In this document: one piece after another, positions 9,703 to 17,990 of the stretch
Numbering within the stretch: position 1 is the stretch's first letter
How the letters are laid out: each line of letters starts with the position of its first letter
Origin: Megaera_A sp963934885
GTDB lineage: Bacteria; Pseudomonadota; Alphaproteobacteria; Rickettsiales; Rickettsiaceae
Direction of reading: 5' to 3'
DNA length: 64,000 bases
Assembly: GCA_963934885.1 (NCBI GenBank)
Contig: CAWWAI010000001.1
Location: 23,692-87,691, forward strand
Notes under the pieces: model-generated
What the model saw: only the letters and a program-made list of their open reading frames with translations
Database searches by the model: none
Told to the model about the DNA's origin: nothing
Program-made: the position numbers and the translations under genes

Positions 9703-9735
9703 ATAACTTGTATAAACTTATTTTATTATAGAAAG

Positions 9736-9767
9736 CTCATCTTATTTAATGTAGGATGAGTTTTTTT
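9736..9767 (+). terminator. Rho-independent terminator after ctrA
   Basis: CTCATCT (9736-9742) pairs with GGATGAG (9754-9760) with one G-T wobble, followed directly by seven T (9761-9767). It stands 34 bases past the ctrA stop and ahead of the reductase gene. Confidence 0.85.
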
Positions 9768-9781
9768 AGTGTAGAGATTTT

Positions 9782-10780
9782 ATGCAAACAGATATTGCAA
9801 TTATAGGAGCTGGACCAGTTGGTATTTTTAGCGCATTCCAGTCTGGTATGTTAGGAATGAAAGCTTGCATAATTGATGCATTAGACGTGCCTGGTGGTCA
9901 ATGCAGCGCACTATATCCTGAAAAGCCAATATATGATATTCCGGCATATCCAGAAATTCTTTCTCAAAATCTTGTAGATAATCTTATAGCGCAGGCCAAG
10001 CCATTTAATCCAACATATTTGATGTCACGACAAGTGATTGGTTTTGAACAAAGCTCTGATATGTTTAAGCTCATTACTTCTAAAGGGGATATAATCAAAG
10101 CTAAAGCAATAATTATTGCAGCAGGTGCTGGTGCATTTGGTCCTAATAGACCACCTCTAAAAAATATTGAGTCTTACGAGGGAAAATCTGTATTTTATTT
10201 AGTATCAAAAAGAGAATCTTTTGCTGGTAAAAAAATTGTTATTGCTGGTGGTGGTGACTCTGCTGTAGATTGGGCTATATCTTTATCATCAATAGCGCAA
10301 GTTAGCTTGGTGCATAGAAGAGCAAAATTTAGAGCAGCCCCCGCTACTATTCAAAAAATATATAAGCTTGCAGAATTAGGCAAGATAGATTTGGTAACTA
10401 ATTTTCAATTATCTGAATTGCATGGAGATTCTGGTGAATTGAAAGAAGTAATAGTTGCTGATTTAGATGGTAACAAAAAGCATATTCCTGCTGATATATT
10501 ACTACCATTCTTTGGACTATCTCAAAACTTAGGACCGATAAGTCAATTTGGACTAGAAGAAAAAGGACATCATATTAAAGTAAAGCATCCATATTTCGAA
10601 ACTAATATCCCTGGTCTTTATGCGGTAGGTGATGTTGCTACATACGAAGGTAAGCTAAAGCTTATACTTACGGGTTTTTCAGAGGTGTCTTCAGCTCTAC
10701 ATCATGCTTATGCTAGAGTATTTGATGGTAAAGCCTTGCATTTTGAATATTCAACGTCTAAAGGTGTGGTTGCAAAATAA
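9782..10780 (+). CDS. Ferredoxin--NADP(+) reductase, thioredoxin reductase-like type
   Basis: FAD-dependent enzyme that moves electrons between NADPH and ferredoxin (type 2 FNR family). The 332 residues show an FAD-binding GAGPVGIFSAF at 9-19, the family block VPGGQCSALYPEKPIYDIPA, an NADPH-binding GGGDSAVDWA near 157 and a C-terminal GDVATYEGKLKLILTGFSE. It lacks the CxxC redox pair of true thioredoxin reductase, which separates it from TrxB. It starts 14 bases after the ctrA terminator and reads alone. It may serve iron-sulfur and redox functions; the ferredoxin partner is not in the window. Confidence 0.9.
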   Translation: MQTDIAIIGAGPVGIFSAFQSGMLGMKACIIDALDVPGGQCSALYPEKPIYDIPAYPEILSQNLVDNLIAQAKPFNPTYLMSRQVIGFEQSSDMFKLITSKGDIIKAKAIIIAAGAGAFGPNRPPLKNIESYEGKSVFYLVSKRESFAGKKIVIAGGGDSAVDWAISLSSIAQVSLVHRRAKFRAAPATIQKIYKLAELGKIDLVTNFQLSELHGDSGELKEVIVADLDGNKKHIPADILLPFFGLSQNLGPISQFGLEEKGHHIKVKHPYFETNIPGLYAVGDVATYEGKLKLILTGFSEVSSALHHAYARVFDGKALHFEYSTSKGVVAK

Positions 10781-10947
10781 ATATATGCTAGATTCCCGGG
10801 TTAGAAAAATTATTGATAATAAATATCACCCTGTCAGATCAAGTATAGAGTTTTACAATTTTTGTAGTTTCTATTTTTTTGTGTCATATTCTTTTTCTTT
10901 TAAAACTTATAATTTTTATTTATTATAATTTATCAGAATTTACATAA

Positions 10948-11367
10948 TCAAATGGACAGTGCATTAATACCACGAATACCACCGTGGTAACAATCCACCT
11001 CAAATGAGTTAGGATGTATCCTATCGCAACTATCACAGGATCTGATGTCAATAATATCAGTATTATTATCAATATTCTGTAATTGTGATAGCAATTTATT
11101 TAAAGATTTTTTTGAATTTTCTGATTGATTACCACCAATTATATTAATTTTTATTAATCCTACATCTTGTATATTGCTAGGGTTAATTTCAGCAAAAAAC
11201 TTAATTAGTTGATCTTGGTCTAAATTTCTTGCAAGCCCCACCTTCTCTAATGTACTAGACAGAAAACTATAAGCTATCTCTTCATTTAGCTCAACTGTGT
11301 ATAAAGCTAATTCATCTTGCAGCGACACAATTTTATATTCTTTGCTTTTTACTTCTATCTTTTGCAT
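10948..11367 (-). CDS. Unknown protein, possible inactive NTAN1/CheD-like fold
   Basis: A 139-residue protein that I do not recognise by name. Its middle, GLIKINIIGGNQSE, followed by a helix and IIDIRSCDSCDRIHPNSFEV, lines up by eye with KLNAYLVGGRDR, a helix and VDIKSADIGDKGAPSGIVFD in the broken amidase-like gene just upstream. This suggests a second copy of the same fold. The positions that would hold the catalytic Cys and His of that family are Glu/Leu and Ser here, so it would not be an active amidase. A CDSC pair is present. Its ATG lies inside the last codons of the upstream frame (stop at 11355-11357), the arrangement of translationally coupled genes. Role unknown; an inhibitor or partner of the neighbour is conceivable. 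Confidence 0.5.
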   Translation of the reverse strand: MQKIEVKSKEYKIVSLQDELALYTVELNEEIAYSFLSSTLEKVGLARNLDQDQLIKFFAEINPSNIQDVGLIKINIIGGNQSENSKKSLNKLLSQLQNIDNNTDIIDIRSCDSCDRIHPNSFEVDCYHGGIRGINALSI

Positions 11368-13198
11368 ATATCATCTTGCTTTTGTTTACTATTTTTATTT
11401 ATTGGCAGAGCATTTGTCTTGGTAGAGCTAATATCTTGAAGTCTATCATGATCTTGGAGTTTATCATGAATTTTTATAGCTTTCTCTTTAGCTTCAAGAA
11501 AGTTATGAGAATTATCTTTCTCTTTTTGTTTGAATTGATTTAACTGAGGAGAATTTATTTCTCTGTTCCGTGGGACAGTAGCAGCCTGTGGTGCAATATA
11601 AGTCTCTTGCGCCTTGGAACAGGAGATTTTGAAAAGACATTTTTAATACCTTCCCAAACACTTACCAATGCGCTTTTAATTTTCTGCCAAATACTTGGTT
11701 TTTGCTGCTCTTCTAATGATTTTACTAATTTAGATGTACCAGCTTTGATATTTTTATCTAGTTCTTGCTGTATTTGAAAGAAAGTTTTATTAGGATCTTT
11801 CAGTGAATCTTGAACATTCTTCAATACATTATTTTGAATTTTTTGTCTTTTTTTTGCATTAATATCAATAGGATTAACATTCTGTCTTTGTAAATCTTAA
11901 TTTAACTTATAATCTAGCTCATCTTTTATAACAGTTTCAACTATTTGTGGGTTCTCTTCTCTAATTTTTTCTACTACTTTAGAAAGTGGGTCATAACATA
12001 TATTTGCGTTCCATGCTTCATTACCTTCAACACCAGTTTTAGGAATATCTAAATAATGTGCTACATACATTTTTTTATCTGAGTCGCTAAATTCAGGTCC
12101 TTTAATTTCTTGAGATTTTGTTAAATCAAAAGCAAAATTTAAGTTGGGTTTTAAATTTATATTATGTAATAATTTTCTTGAATCTGTGGTCTCATGATGC
12201 TTACCTGGTATTGCATGTTTTAGTTCAGCTGTTTCGGGGTCAAATACAATTCCTGAAGGAGCGCCTTTGTCTCCTATATCTGCTGACTTAATATCTACTG
12301 TTGGATATTTTTCTAACTGTTCCAAAACTCTTGCTATATTGGTATCTGATACTGATTTATATTGGGGTGATGATCTATCTCTCCCTCCGACTAAATAAGC
12401 GTTTAATTTTGTACCTTGTGGAAAATTCTCAACTACAGGTGCTAATGATTTGGGATCTGTTGTGTGTATATCCACATGTGCTAGAGCAGTCTTTTTTGTT
12501 ATAGGGTCGTGCAGAATAACAGCAACACATTATTGGATATTACCGGTGCCCATCTTCTTATTTGAGAAAACCACCTCATGTTGTTCTACTCTATCTGCTT
12601 CATAATCAACTGTGCCTTGCTGCAAATCATAGCAAGCTGCATAATGCTTTAATGCTTCTTTATGATTACCTTGAACTCTGTTAATGCTACCAAGTGCAAA
12701 TTGTGCGCTTAATTCTTCATATTGATCGTTATTCTTTAAACTATTTTCTAAAGAAGTTTGGCTATCTTGTTTGTATTTTTCAAGAGTACCATTTGCTTTA
12801 TGAACATTTGAAAGAGTTATATAAGCTCGTTCAGCTCCCCAATAATCTTTGGCTTGCATCGATACTAATATACCTTCCTCAAGACTCACCTGAGCTTCTT
12901 TATAATTGTCTAATGATTGCTGAACCCAAGCAATATTAGAATATATGTGTACTAAGAATGGATTATTTTGTTGATCTTTAGGAGTCTTTTGCTCCACAGA
13001 CTGAAATTGCTGCAAAGCCTGTTATGTTTGATTTTCAGATAATAATTGTTGACCTTTACTATATAAATTACCAACCTCTTGAGGAGGAATATATGCTTTC
13101 CGAGAATTTAAATACTCAGGAAAGCTAGATGGTAATGACGATAATTGACTTAATATTTCAGCTTGAGTTTTTCCTGCAGATTCACTGTTAATTAACAT
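11355..13198 (-). pseudogene. Broken TPR plus NTAN1/CheD-like amidase protein, candidate effector
   Basis: One frame runs from ATG 13198 with only three interruptions, all TAA (13022-13024, 12530-12532, 11897-11899), and then a single-base shift near 11615 after which the frame stays open to TAG at 11355-11357. The decoded product would be about 614 residues. It has an N-terminal helical part, TPR-like helices (about residues 60-205, such as IYSNIAWVQQSLDNYKEAQV), and then CVAVILHDPITKKTALAHVD with KLNAYLVGGRD. These are the Cys, His-x-Asp and VGG features of protein N-terminal asparagine amidohydrolase (NTAN1)-like and CheD-like enzymes. A lysine-rich tail with an amphipathic helix (SIWQKIKSALVSVWEGIKNV) follows. 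The second stop falls directly before the presumed catalytic Cys. As read it is a pseudogene; the domain call is by eye. Confidence 0.6.
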
Positions 13199-13343
13199 AT
13201 TCAGTTTATACCCAGATAATTATTAGTAAAAATAATAGCCCCTATACAAGATTTTATCAATAATAATTTGAATTTTAGCATTTATATTGTAATATTCTGT
13301 TTTTTAAAAGTAAATATGCTGATGAATTAGTTTAGGTTCATGA

Positions 13344-13610
13344 ATGAATAATAAAAAATATATCTTCAATATTTATATGTCATGGATTGTAAATCTTGGG
13401 CAATCTATGCATTATATTCAAGCATGGAAAATATTCACCACTAAATCAGCAGCAGATGTTTCTCTTTATTCTTATGTTATTTGTCTTATTTTGTTAATTC
13501 ATTGGTTAGTGTATGGTATAGTGATTAAAGATAGGGTAATAATCTTTGCTGAAACGCTTGGTATTATTGGAGTGTTAACAGTGATTTATGGAATTTTAAT
13601 TTACTCTTAA
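13344..13610 (+). CDS. SemiSWEET-type small sugar transporter (PQ-loop family)
   Basis: An 88-residue protein with three membrane segments in a single triple-helix bundle, the size and layout of bacterial SemiSWEETs, which dimerise to pass sugars. The first helix is followed by HYIQAWKIFTTKSAADVSLYSY, matching the PQ-loop block (usually PQ at the start, here IQ) with the conserved TKSA-DVS. The second segment has HWLVYGIVIKDRVI, the usual W-x-x-YG pattern. A third helix ends the protein. tspO starts 13 bases downstream, so they are probably cotranscribed. Substrate is not predictable. Confidence 0.85.
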   Translation: MNNKKYIFNIYMSWIVNLGQSMHYIQAWKIFTTKSAADVSLYSYVICLILLIHWLVYGIVIKDRVIIFAETLGIIGVLTVIYGILIYS

Positions 13611-13623
13611 AAATAAACCTATA

Positions 13624-14097
13624 ATGAAAAAAATTATAAATTTTTTATTCTCTCCTGTTATAGGATGGATTATTATTTTTGAACTTATAAGCGCTGCTAT
13701 CGGATTTAGCACAAGCCTTGGAATGTATCCATGGTATATTAATTTAAAAAAATCATCCCTTACACCTCCAGGATATATTTTTAGTATTGTGTGGCCATTA
13801 CTATATAGTAGTTTAGCAATTTTAGGATACCGTTTATACAAATCAAAGATTAATCCTAACATATATATATTATTTAAACTTTACTGCATACAAATGATTC
13901 TTAATTGGCTATGGAGTCCAATATTCTTTAATTTACATCTTACTTATATTGCCTTACTAATTCTAATATTAATCGTTATTATTAACGGTTATATTATACT
14001 ACAATTAAGCAGTTATAATAAGTATCTTATATTACCATATTTTCTCTGGATATGTTTTGCTTTGTACTTAAATGCTGTAATAGTAATTATTAATTAA
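13624..14097 (+). CDS. tspO: TspO/MBR family membrane protein
   Basis: TspO proteins are five-helix membrane proteins that bind tetrapyrroles; in photosynthetic relatives they affect porphyrin handling and stress signalling. The 157 residues show MYPWYINLKKSSLTPPGYIF near 34-53, then VWPLLYSSLAILGYRLY and ILNWLWSPIFFNLH, all family hallmarks. It stands between the SemiSWEET and photolyase genes on one strand; tspO next to a photolyase gene is a known pairing in some alphaproteobacteria (recalled, not checked here). The physiological role in an intracellular bacterium is open. Confidence 0.9.
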   Translation: MKKIINFLFSPVIGWIIIFELISAAIGFSTSLGMYPWYINLKKSSLTPPGYIFSIVWPLLYSSLAILGYRLYKSKINPNIYILFKLYCIQMILNWLWSPIFFNLHLTYIALLILILIVIINGYIILQLSSYNKYLILPYFLWICFALYLNAVIVIIN

Positions 14098-14137
14098 ATT
14101 CAGATTTACTAAAGATAAAAAAGAAATATATAAAACT

Positions 14138-15589
14138 ATGAAAAAAGTAATTTACTGGTTTCGCGGTGACTTAAGAATACATGACAACCCTGCTTTGTAC
14201 AATGCTGCCAAAGAAGGTAAAGTCTTACCTATATATATACTAGATGATACAAATTCAGGTGAGTATCAAATGGGTAATGCCAGTAAAGTATGGTTACACC
14301 ACTCTTTATCTTCATTAAATAAAACTCTTGAAGGAAATCTAATATTTAAAAAAGGAGATCCTCTTAAAATTATAATTAAATTAGCAAGAGATAATAAGAT
14401 TGATAGTGTTTACTGGAATAGATGCTATGAACCTTGGCAAATAAATCGTGATCAAAATATAAAAAAAATTCTAGAGCAATCTGGAATAAAAGTTATAAGT
14501 TATAATGCTTCATTATTGTGGGAACCATGGAATATCTTAAAAGATGATGGTACACCATACAAAGTCTTTACTCCATTTTATAGAAAAAGTTGTTTAAGCA
14601 CTTTCACCCCAAGATCTCCATTACCTACACCAGAAAAAATATCTTATATAACCGATAAAAATTCTACTGATATTAATGATCTTAAATTAATTCCGAAAAT
14701 AGCATGGGATAAGAAATTTGAAAAATATTGGAGCATTGGTGAAGAGGCTGCCTATAATAAATTAGATTCTTTCTTAGAATCTGGAATAGAAGGATACAAG
14801 GAAGGTAGAAATTTTCCATCAAAAAATAATGTCTCTCGCCTTTCAGCCCACTTGCATTTTGGAGAAATTTCTTCAAACTATATCTGGTATAAAATCAAAT
14901 CACAAGAAAGTAGAAGGTGTATTCAAGATATAGATCATTTTTGTAGTGAACTAGGATGGAGAGAGTTTTCATATTATCTACTTTATCATTTTCCTTATTT
15001 ACCAAAACAAAATTTAAATTCTAAATTTAATGTCTTTCCATGGAAAGAAGACAAGAAAATGTTAGAGCTATGGCAAAAAGGTAAAACAGGAATTCCTATT
15101 ATTGACGCAGGAATGCGTGAGTTATGGGAAACTGGATATATGCATAATAGGGTGCGAATGATTGTTGGTTCTTTTTTAGTAAAAAACTTACTCTTGCACT
15201 GGAAATATGGCGAACGTTGGTTTTGGAATTGTCTAGTTGATGCTGATCTTGCTAATAATAGTGCAAGCTGGCAGTGGATAGCAGGATGCGGAGCGGATGC
15301 GGCTCCATATTTCCGTATTTTTAATCCTGTTACTCAAGGACAGAAATTTGACTCTACAGGGTCTTATACAAGAAAGTTCGTTCCAGAAATAGCCAAATTA
15401 CCAGATAAATATCTTTTTAACCCCTGGGAAGCGCCAGATAATATATTAAATGCTGCTGAGGTTGTTTTAGGAAAAGATTATCCCAATCCTATTGTTGATT
15501 TGCAGATGTCCCGAAATCGAGCACTAGATGCATTTACATCTATCAAGAATGAAGACTCTAGAGTTATTTTAAGGAGTAACTCTATCTGA
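14138..15589 (+). CDS. phrB: Deoxyribodipyrimidine photolyase (CPD class I)
   Basis: Light-driven FAD enzyme that splits cyclobutane pyrimidine dimers. The 483 residues are full length: VIYWFRGDLRIHDNPAL at the start (antenna-binding alpha/beta domain), then the FAD domain with SRLSAHLHFGEIS, ELGWREFSYYLLYHFP and the signature MHNRVRMIVGSFLVKNLL. WQWIAGCGADAAPYFRIFNP closes the domain. The electron-transfer tryptophans appear present. Photolyases are not common in Rickettsiales, so the cluster SemiSWEET-tspO-phrB may be an accessory gain. uvrB at the left edge handles the same lesions in the dark. Confidence 0.96.
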   Translation: MKKVIYWFRGDLRIHDNPALYNAAKEGKVLPIYILDDTNSGEYQMGNASKVWLHHSLSSLNKTLEGNLIFKKGDPLKIIIKLARDNKIDSVYWNRCYEPWQINRDQNIKKILEQSGIKVISYNASLLWEPWNILKDDGTPYKVFTPFYRKSCLSTFTPRSPLPTPEKISYITDKNSTDINDLKLIPKIAWDKKFEKYWSIGEEAAYNKLDSFLESGIEGYKEGRNFPSKNNVSRLSAHLHFGEISSNYIWYKIKSQESRRCIQDIDHFCSELGWREFSYYLLYHFPYLPKQNLNSKFNVFPWKEDKKMLELWQKGKTGIPIIDAGMRELWETGYMHNRVRMIVGSFLVKNLLLHWKYGERWFWNCLVDADLANNSASWQWIAGCGADAAPYFRIFNPVTQGQKFDSTGSYTRKFVPEIAKLPDKYLFNPWEAPDNILNAAEVVLGKDYPNPIVDLQMSRNRALDAFTSIKNEDSRVILRSNSI

Positions 15590-15615
15590 TTTCAATAAGC
15601 TTCCTATAGTTAGAG

Positions 15616-15621
15616 TATAAT
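15616..15621 (+). promoter_or_regulatory. Possible -10 element upstream of the small ORF and dsbB
   Basis: A perfect TATAAT at 15616-15621, 45 bases before a small ORF and about 260 bases before dsbB. The -35 side is weak (TTCAAT or CAATAA around 15591-15598), so this is only a candidate start for the dsbB transcript. Confidence 0.4.
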
Positions 15622-15665
15622 ATGCGCGTGTATTTTTTCTTGATTTCTTAGTCCGGTACATTATA

Positions 15666-15860
15666 GTGTCAATAATTAGTATATTAATATATTGGCTTAT
15701 TATGGTTTTAATGTTTATTTTAATATTTTTTGCCTTTACACTTGATGAGTATACTCACAAACAGAATGTTTTTGTAATTCCATTATTTTATACAAGCCTT
15801 TTAGTAGCTAGTATTTACTTTTGTTTACATACAACCTCTCATTTAAATATCTTATTTTAA
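15666..15860 (+). CDS. Small hydrophobic protein, hypothetical
   Basis: A 64-codon frame starting with GTG encodes two hydrophobic segments (about residues 3-24 and 36-54) separated by LDEYTHKQNVF. I do not recognise it. It sits in the 290-base gap between phrB and dsbB on the same strand, downstream of a TATAAT. No clear ribosome-binding site is seen before the GTG. It may be a small membrane protein or simply chance reading of AT-rich DNA. Confidence 0.3.
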   Translation: MSIISILIYWLIMVLMFILIFFAFTLDEYTHKQNVFVIPLFYTSLLVASIYFCLHTTSHLNILF

Positions 15861-15879
15861 CTAATAGTGAATTGATTAT

Positions 15880-16467
15880 ATGAATTTAATAGCACCTCGC
15901 CCTATTATCATATACGCTGCTATCGCAATTCTATGCATAGTTGCAAATATTATAGCCTTTTGTTTTCAGTTCTTCTGTTATGAAATACCATGTCCGCTAT
16001 GTCTGTTACAAAGATTCGGATTTATAGCTATTGGTTTTGGTGCCACAGCTAGTATAGCCCACAAACCTTCATGGAAGTATGATTTAATCATCATAATATC
16101 AAGTATCTTTACTTTAATAGTAGGACTCAGACAAGTTTTACTGCATATTATGCCTCATGATCCGGGTTATGGCTCTATGTTTCTTGGACTTCATTTCTAT
16201 ACGTGGTCAGCAATAATGTCTTTTGCTTTAATTCTATTAATGGCTGCAACTACTATTGTTAATCTTGTTGTAGATAAATTTGAGATATTACAATCTTATC
16301 CAGTCTTCTTAACTCCAATATTTAAGATCAGTTTTATAATCATCGCTTTTATTAATCTGGTATTTACTTTTTTTGAATGTGGTTTTGGTTTATGTCCATC
16401 AGATCCATTAACTTATCTAGAATGGGATGCAATATTGGACTTATTTAGGCCTCTTCATAAAAAATAA
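15880..16467 (+). CDS. dsbB: Disulfide bond formation protein B (DsbB family)
   Basis: DsbB reoxidises the periplasmic oxidase DsbA and passes electrons to quinone. The 195-residue protein has about five hydrophobic segments and the family CPLCLLQR at 38-45, with redox Cys38 and Cys41. A later pair, CGFGLCPSDP near 167, could be the second redox couple, although it lies nearer the C-terminus than in E. coli DsbB. A periplasmic loop between helices contains HIMPHDPGYGSMFLG. A partner DsbA is not in the window. Clients could include the cysteine-bearing exported proteins here (inference). Confidence 0.85.
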   Translation: MNLIAPRPIIIYAAIAILCIVANIIAFCFQFFCYEIPCPLCLLQRFGFIAIGFGATASIAHKPSWKYDLIIIISSIFTLIVGLRQVLLHIMPHDPGYGSMFLGLHFYTWSAIMSFALILLMAATTIVNLVVDKFEILQSYPVFLTPIFKISFIIIAFINLVFTFFECGFGLCPSDPLTYLEWDAILDLFRPLHKK

Positions 16468-16537
16468 GAAGTTAATTACTACAATAGATTATATTCTGGT
16501 GGCTGATAAAATTATGCATTCTATATAATAAACGACA

Positions 16538-17263
16538 TCAATTATAAATTTTCTTTTTAAAGAGTTTGTAAATTATCGGTAATAATGCTAAGAATCCTAG
16601 TCCGATTAGAGAAAAGATAATTTGTGGTTCTAGTAAAATATCAGGAGAAAAACTAGGTTGATTTAATAATTTTCTCATAGATACACCAACAGACGAATAA
16701 ATGAAAGTCCCTGGTGTGAGGCCTATTAATGTACCAAAAAAGAAATCTCTAAGAGAAATTTGTAGTATTCCAGCTACTAAATTAACTAGTACAAATGGAA
16801 AAATTGGCATTAAGCGTAAGGTTAACATATAAGAAAATGCGTTGTTAGAAAAGCCTCTTTGCATTTTTTTAACCCATTTACCAGCTTCTTTTTTTGTTGT
16901 ATTACGTGTTGCCATTTTAGTACTCAAAAAAACCACACAAGCTCCACAAGATGCCGAGAATATAATACATATTGTACTAGTAATTTGTCCAAACAGAAAA
17001 CCACCAATTAGTGTCATTATAGTTGCTGCTGGAATAGATAAACTGACAATTACAAAATATATTAAGCAATATATGGTAATAGATAGAAAAGTATTTTTTA
17101 TGATATAATTTTGTAAGAATAGTTGATGTTCACGCAAATTATCTAGGCTAATATATTTATCAATACCAGATATGCCAATAGTAATGGCTACAGCAATTAT
17201 TATTAACAAAGGAATGAATTTATATAATTTATGCGAATAATTAATATGGTTTAAATGCCTCAT
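16538..17263 (-). CDS. TVP38/TMEM64 (DedA-like, SNARE-associated) membrane protein
   Basis: A polytopic inner-membrane protein of about 241 residues from the first ATG (17263); a TTG at 17323 would overlap virB9 by 83 bases and is less likely. It shows the VTT-domain features: SLSIPAATIMTLIGGFLFG, then the cytoplasmic KWVKKMQRGFSNNAFSYMLTLRLMPIFPFVLVN-type segment with conserved Arg and Pro residues, and LIGLTPGTFIYSSVG. Family members are linked to lipid scrambling and membrane homeostasis. The start still overlaps the virB9 3' end by 23 bases, so it is read behind the type IV secretion genes, perhaps only by position. Confidence 0.85.
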   Translation of the reverse strand: MRHLNHINYSHKLYKFIPLLIIIAVAITIGISGIDKYISLDNLREHQLFLQNYIIKNTFLSITIYCLIYFVIVSLSIPAATIMTLIGGFLFGQITSTICIIFSASCGACVVFLSTKMATRNTTKKEAGKWVKKMQRGFSNNAFSYMLTLRLMPIFPFVLVNLVAGILQISLRDFFFGTLIGLTPGTFIYSSVGVSMRKLLNQPSFSPDILLEPQIIFSLIGLGFLALLPIIYKLFKKKIYN

Positions 17264-17987
17264 TGAATACACAGACAATTTTTTTACCAGCTCGCAAAGT
17301 AAGCTTATAAAAAACTTGTTCAATAACTACCATGTTGCTATTGTTTGGATCTAGGCGAAAATTTATCATAGATTCATGCAGATTTTCGTCTACTGCAAAG
17401 ATAGCTGGTATTTCATTATTTCTATCACGAAATTGTAAGTAGGTAAAATCACCATCATCAAAAATTTTAATAGGAGCTATTTCTTCACTGCCACTTATAT
17501 AATAGTTAAAATTAAATTTTTCCGGGTGTGTTAAATCTGGCCCGGTTGTTGTGCTAGTCGAAAAAGTTCGAATATGATCTTCCTCATCTTCATCAGGGTA
17601 TAAGAATTTTACATTAAATACCATCCCAGGGTCTCTAATATCAAGGGTTTCTTCTGCATATAATTCGAAAAAATAAGTCCTTTTATTAGTGATAAGCGTC
17701 ATGTTAGTAGTAGCTTCTTGTTCTATAGGTTTAATAAAGATACGATTACCTGCAGGTACAATTTGCCAAGATGTAGTATCACCCATAGAGATACTAACAA
17801 CTTCTTCGGCTGCCCCAAGTTCAATACTTGCTTGATAGCCATAATATCCTGTAAACTTAAAAACATCATTAGGATTATATACCATAACACGAATCCTGCT
17901 GTCAGTTGGAGTAGGTCTTGATTCACGTATGGCTAGAGCAGACTGTGTTAGACAAAGTAAAATAACTAATGTAAGGAGCTTGTTCAT
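17241..17987 (-). CDS. virB9: Type IV secretion protein VirB9 (CagX family)
   Basis: VirB9 forms the outer-membrane core ring of type IV secretion with VirB7 and VirB10. The 248 residues include a signal peptide (1-19, ending SALA), an N-terminal domain beginning RESRPTPTDSRIRVMVYNPNDVF and containing ISMGDTTSWQIVPAGNRIFIKP, and a C-terminal CagX domain with NFNYYISGS and the closing KLTLRAGKKIVCVFNEAF. Length is normal. It follows virB8 by three bases on the same strand. Rickettsiales carry scattered and duplicated vir genes; a B8-B9 pair without B10, B11 and D4 alongside fits one of those islets. Confidence 0.93.
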   Translation of the reverse strand: MNKLLTLVILLCLTQSALAIRESRPTPTDSRIRVMVYNPNDVFKFTGYYGYQASIELGAAEEVVSISMGDTTSWQIVPAGNRIFIKPIEQEATTNMTLITNKRTYFFELYAEETLDIRDPGMVFNVKFLYPDEDEEDHIRTFSTSTTTGPDLTHPEKFNFNYYISGSEEIAPIKIFDDGDFTYLQFRDRNNEIPAIFAVDENLHESMINFRLDPNNSNMVVIEQVFYKLTLRAGKKIVCVFNEAFKPY

Positions 17988-17990
17988 GTT

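Noticed and set aside
11897..12475. The middle segment of the broken gene taken as a separate gene starting with GTG
   Set aside because: It would begin after the catalytic Cys and His region, has no ribosome-binding site, and is in the same frame as the sequence before and after it, so it is better explained as part of one interrupted gene.
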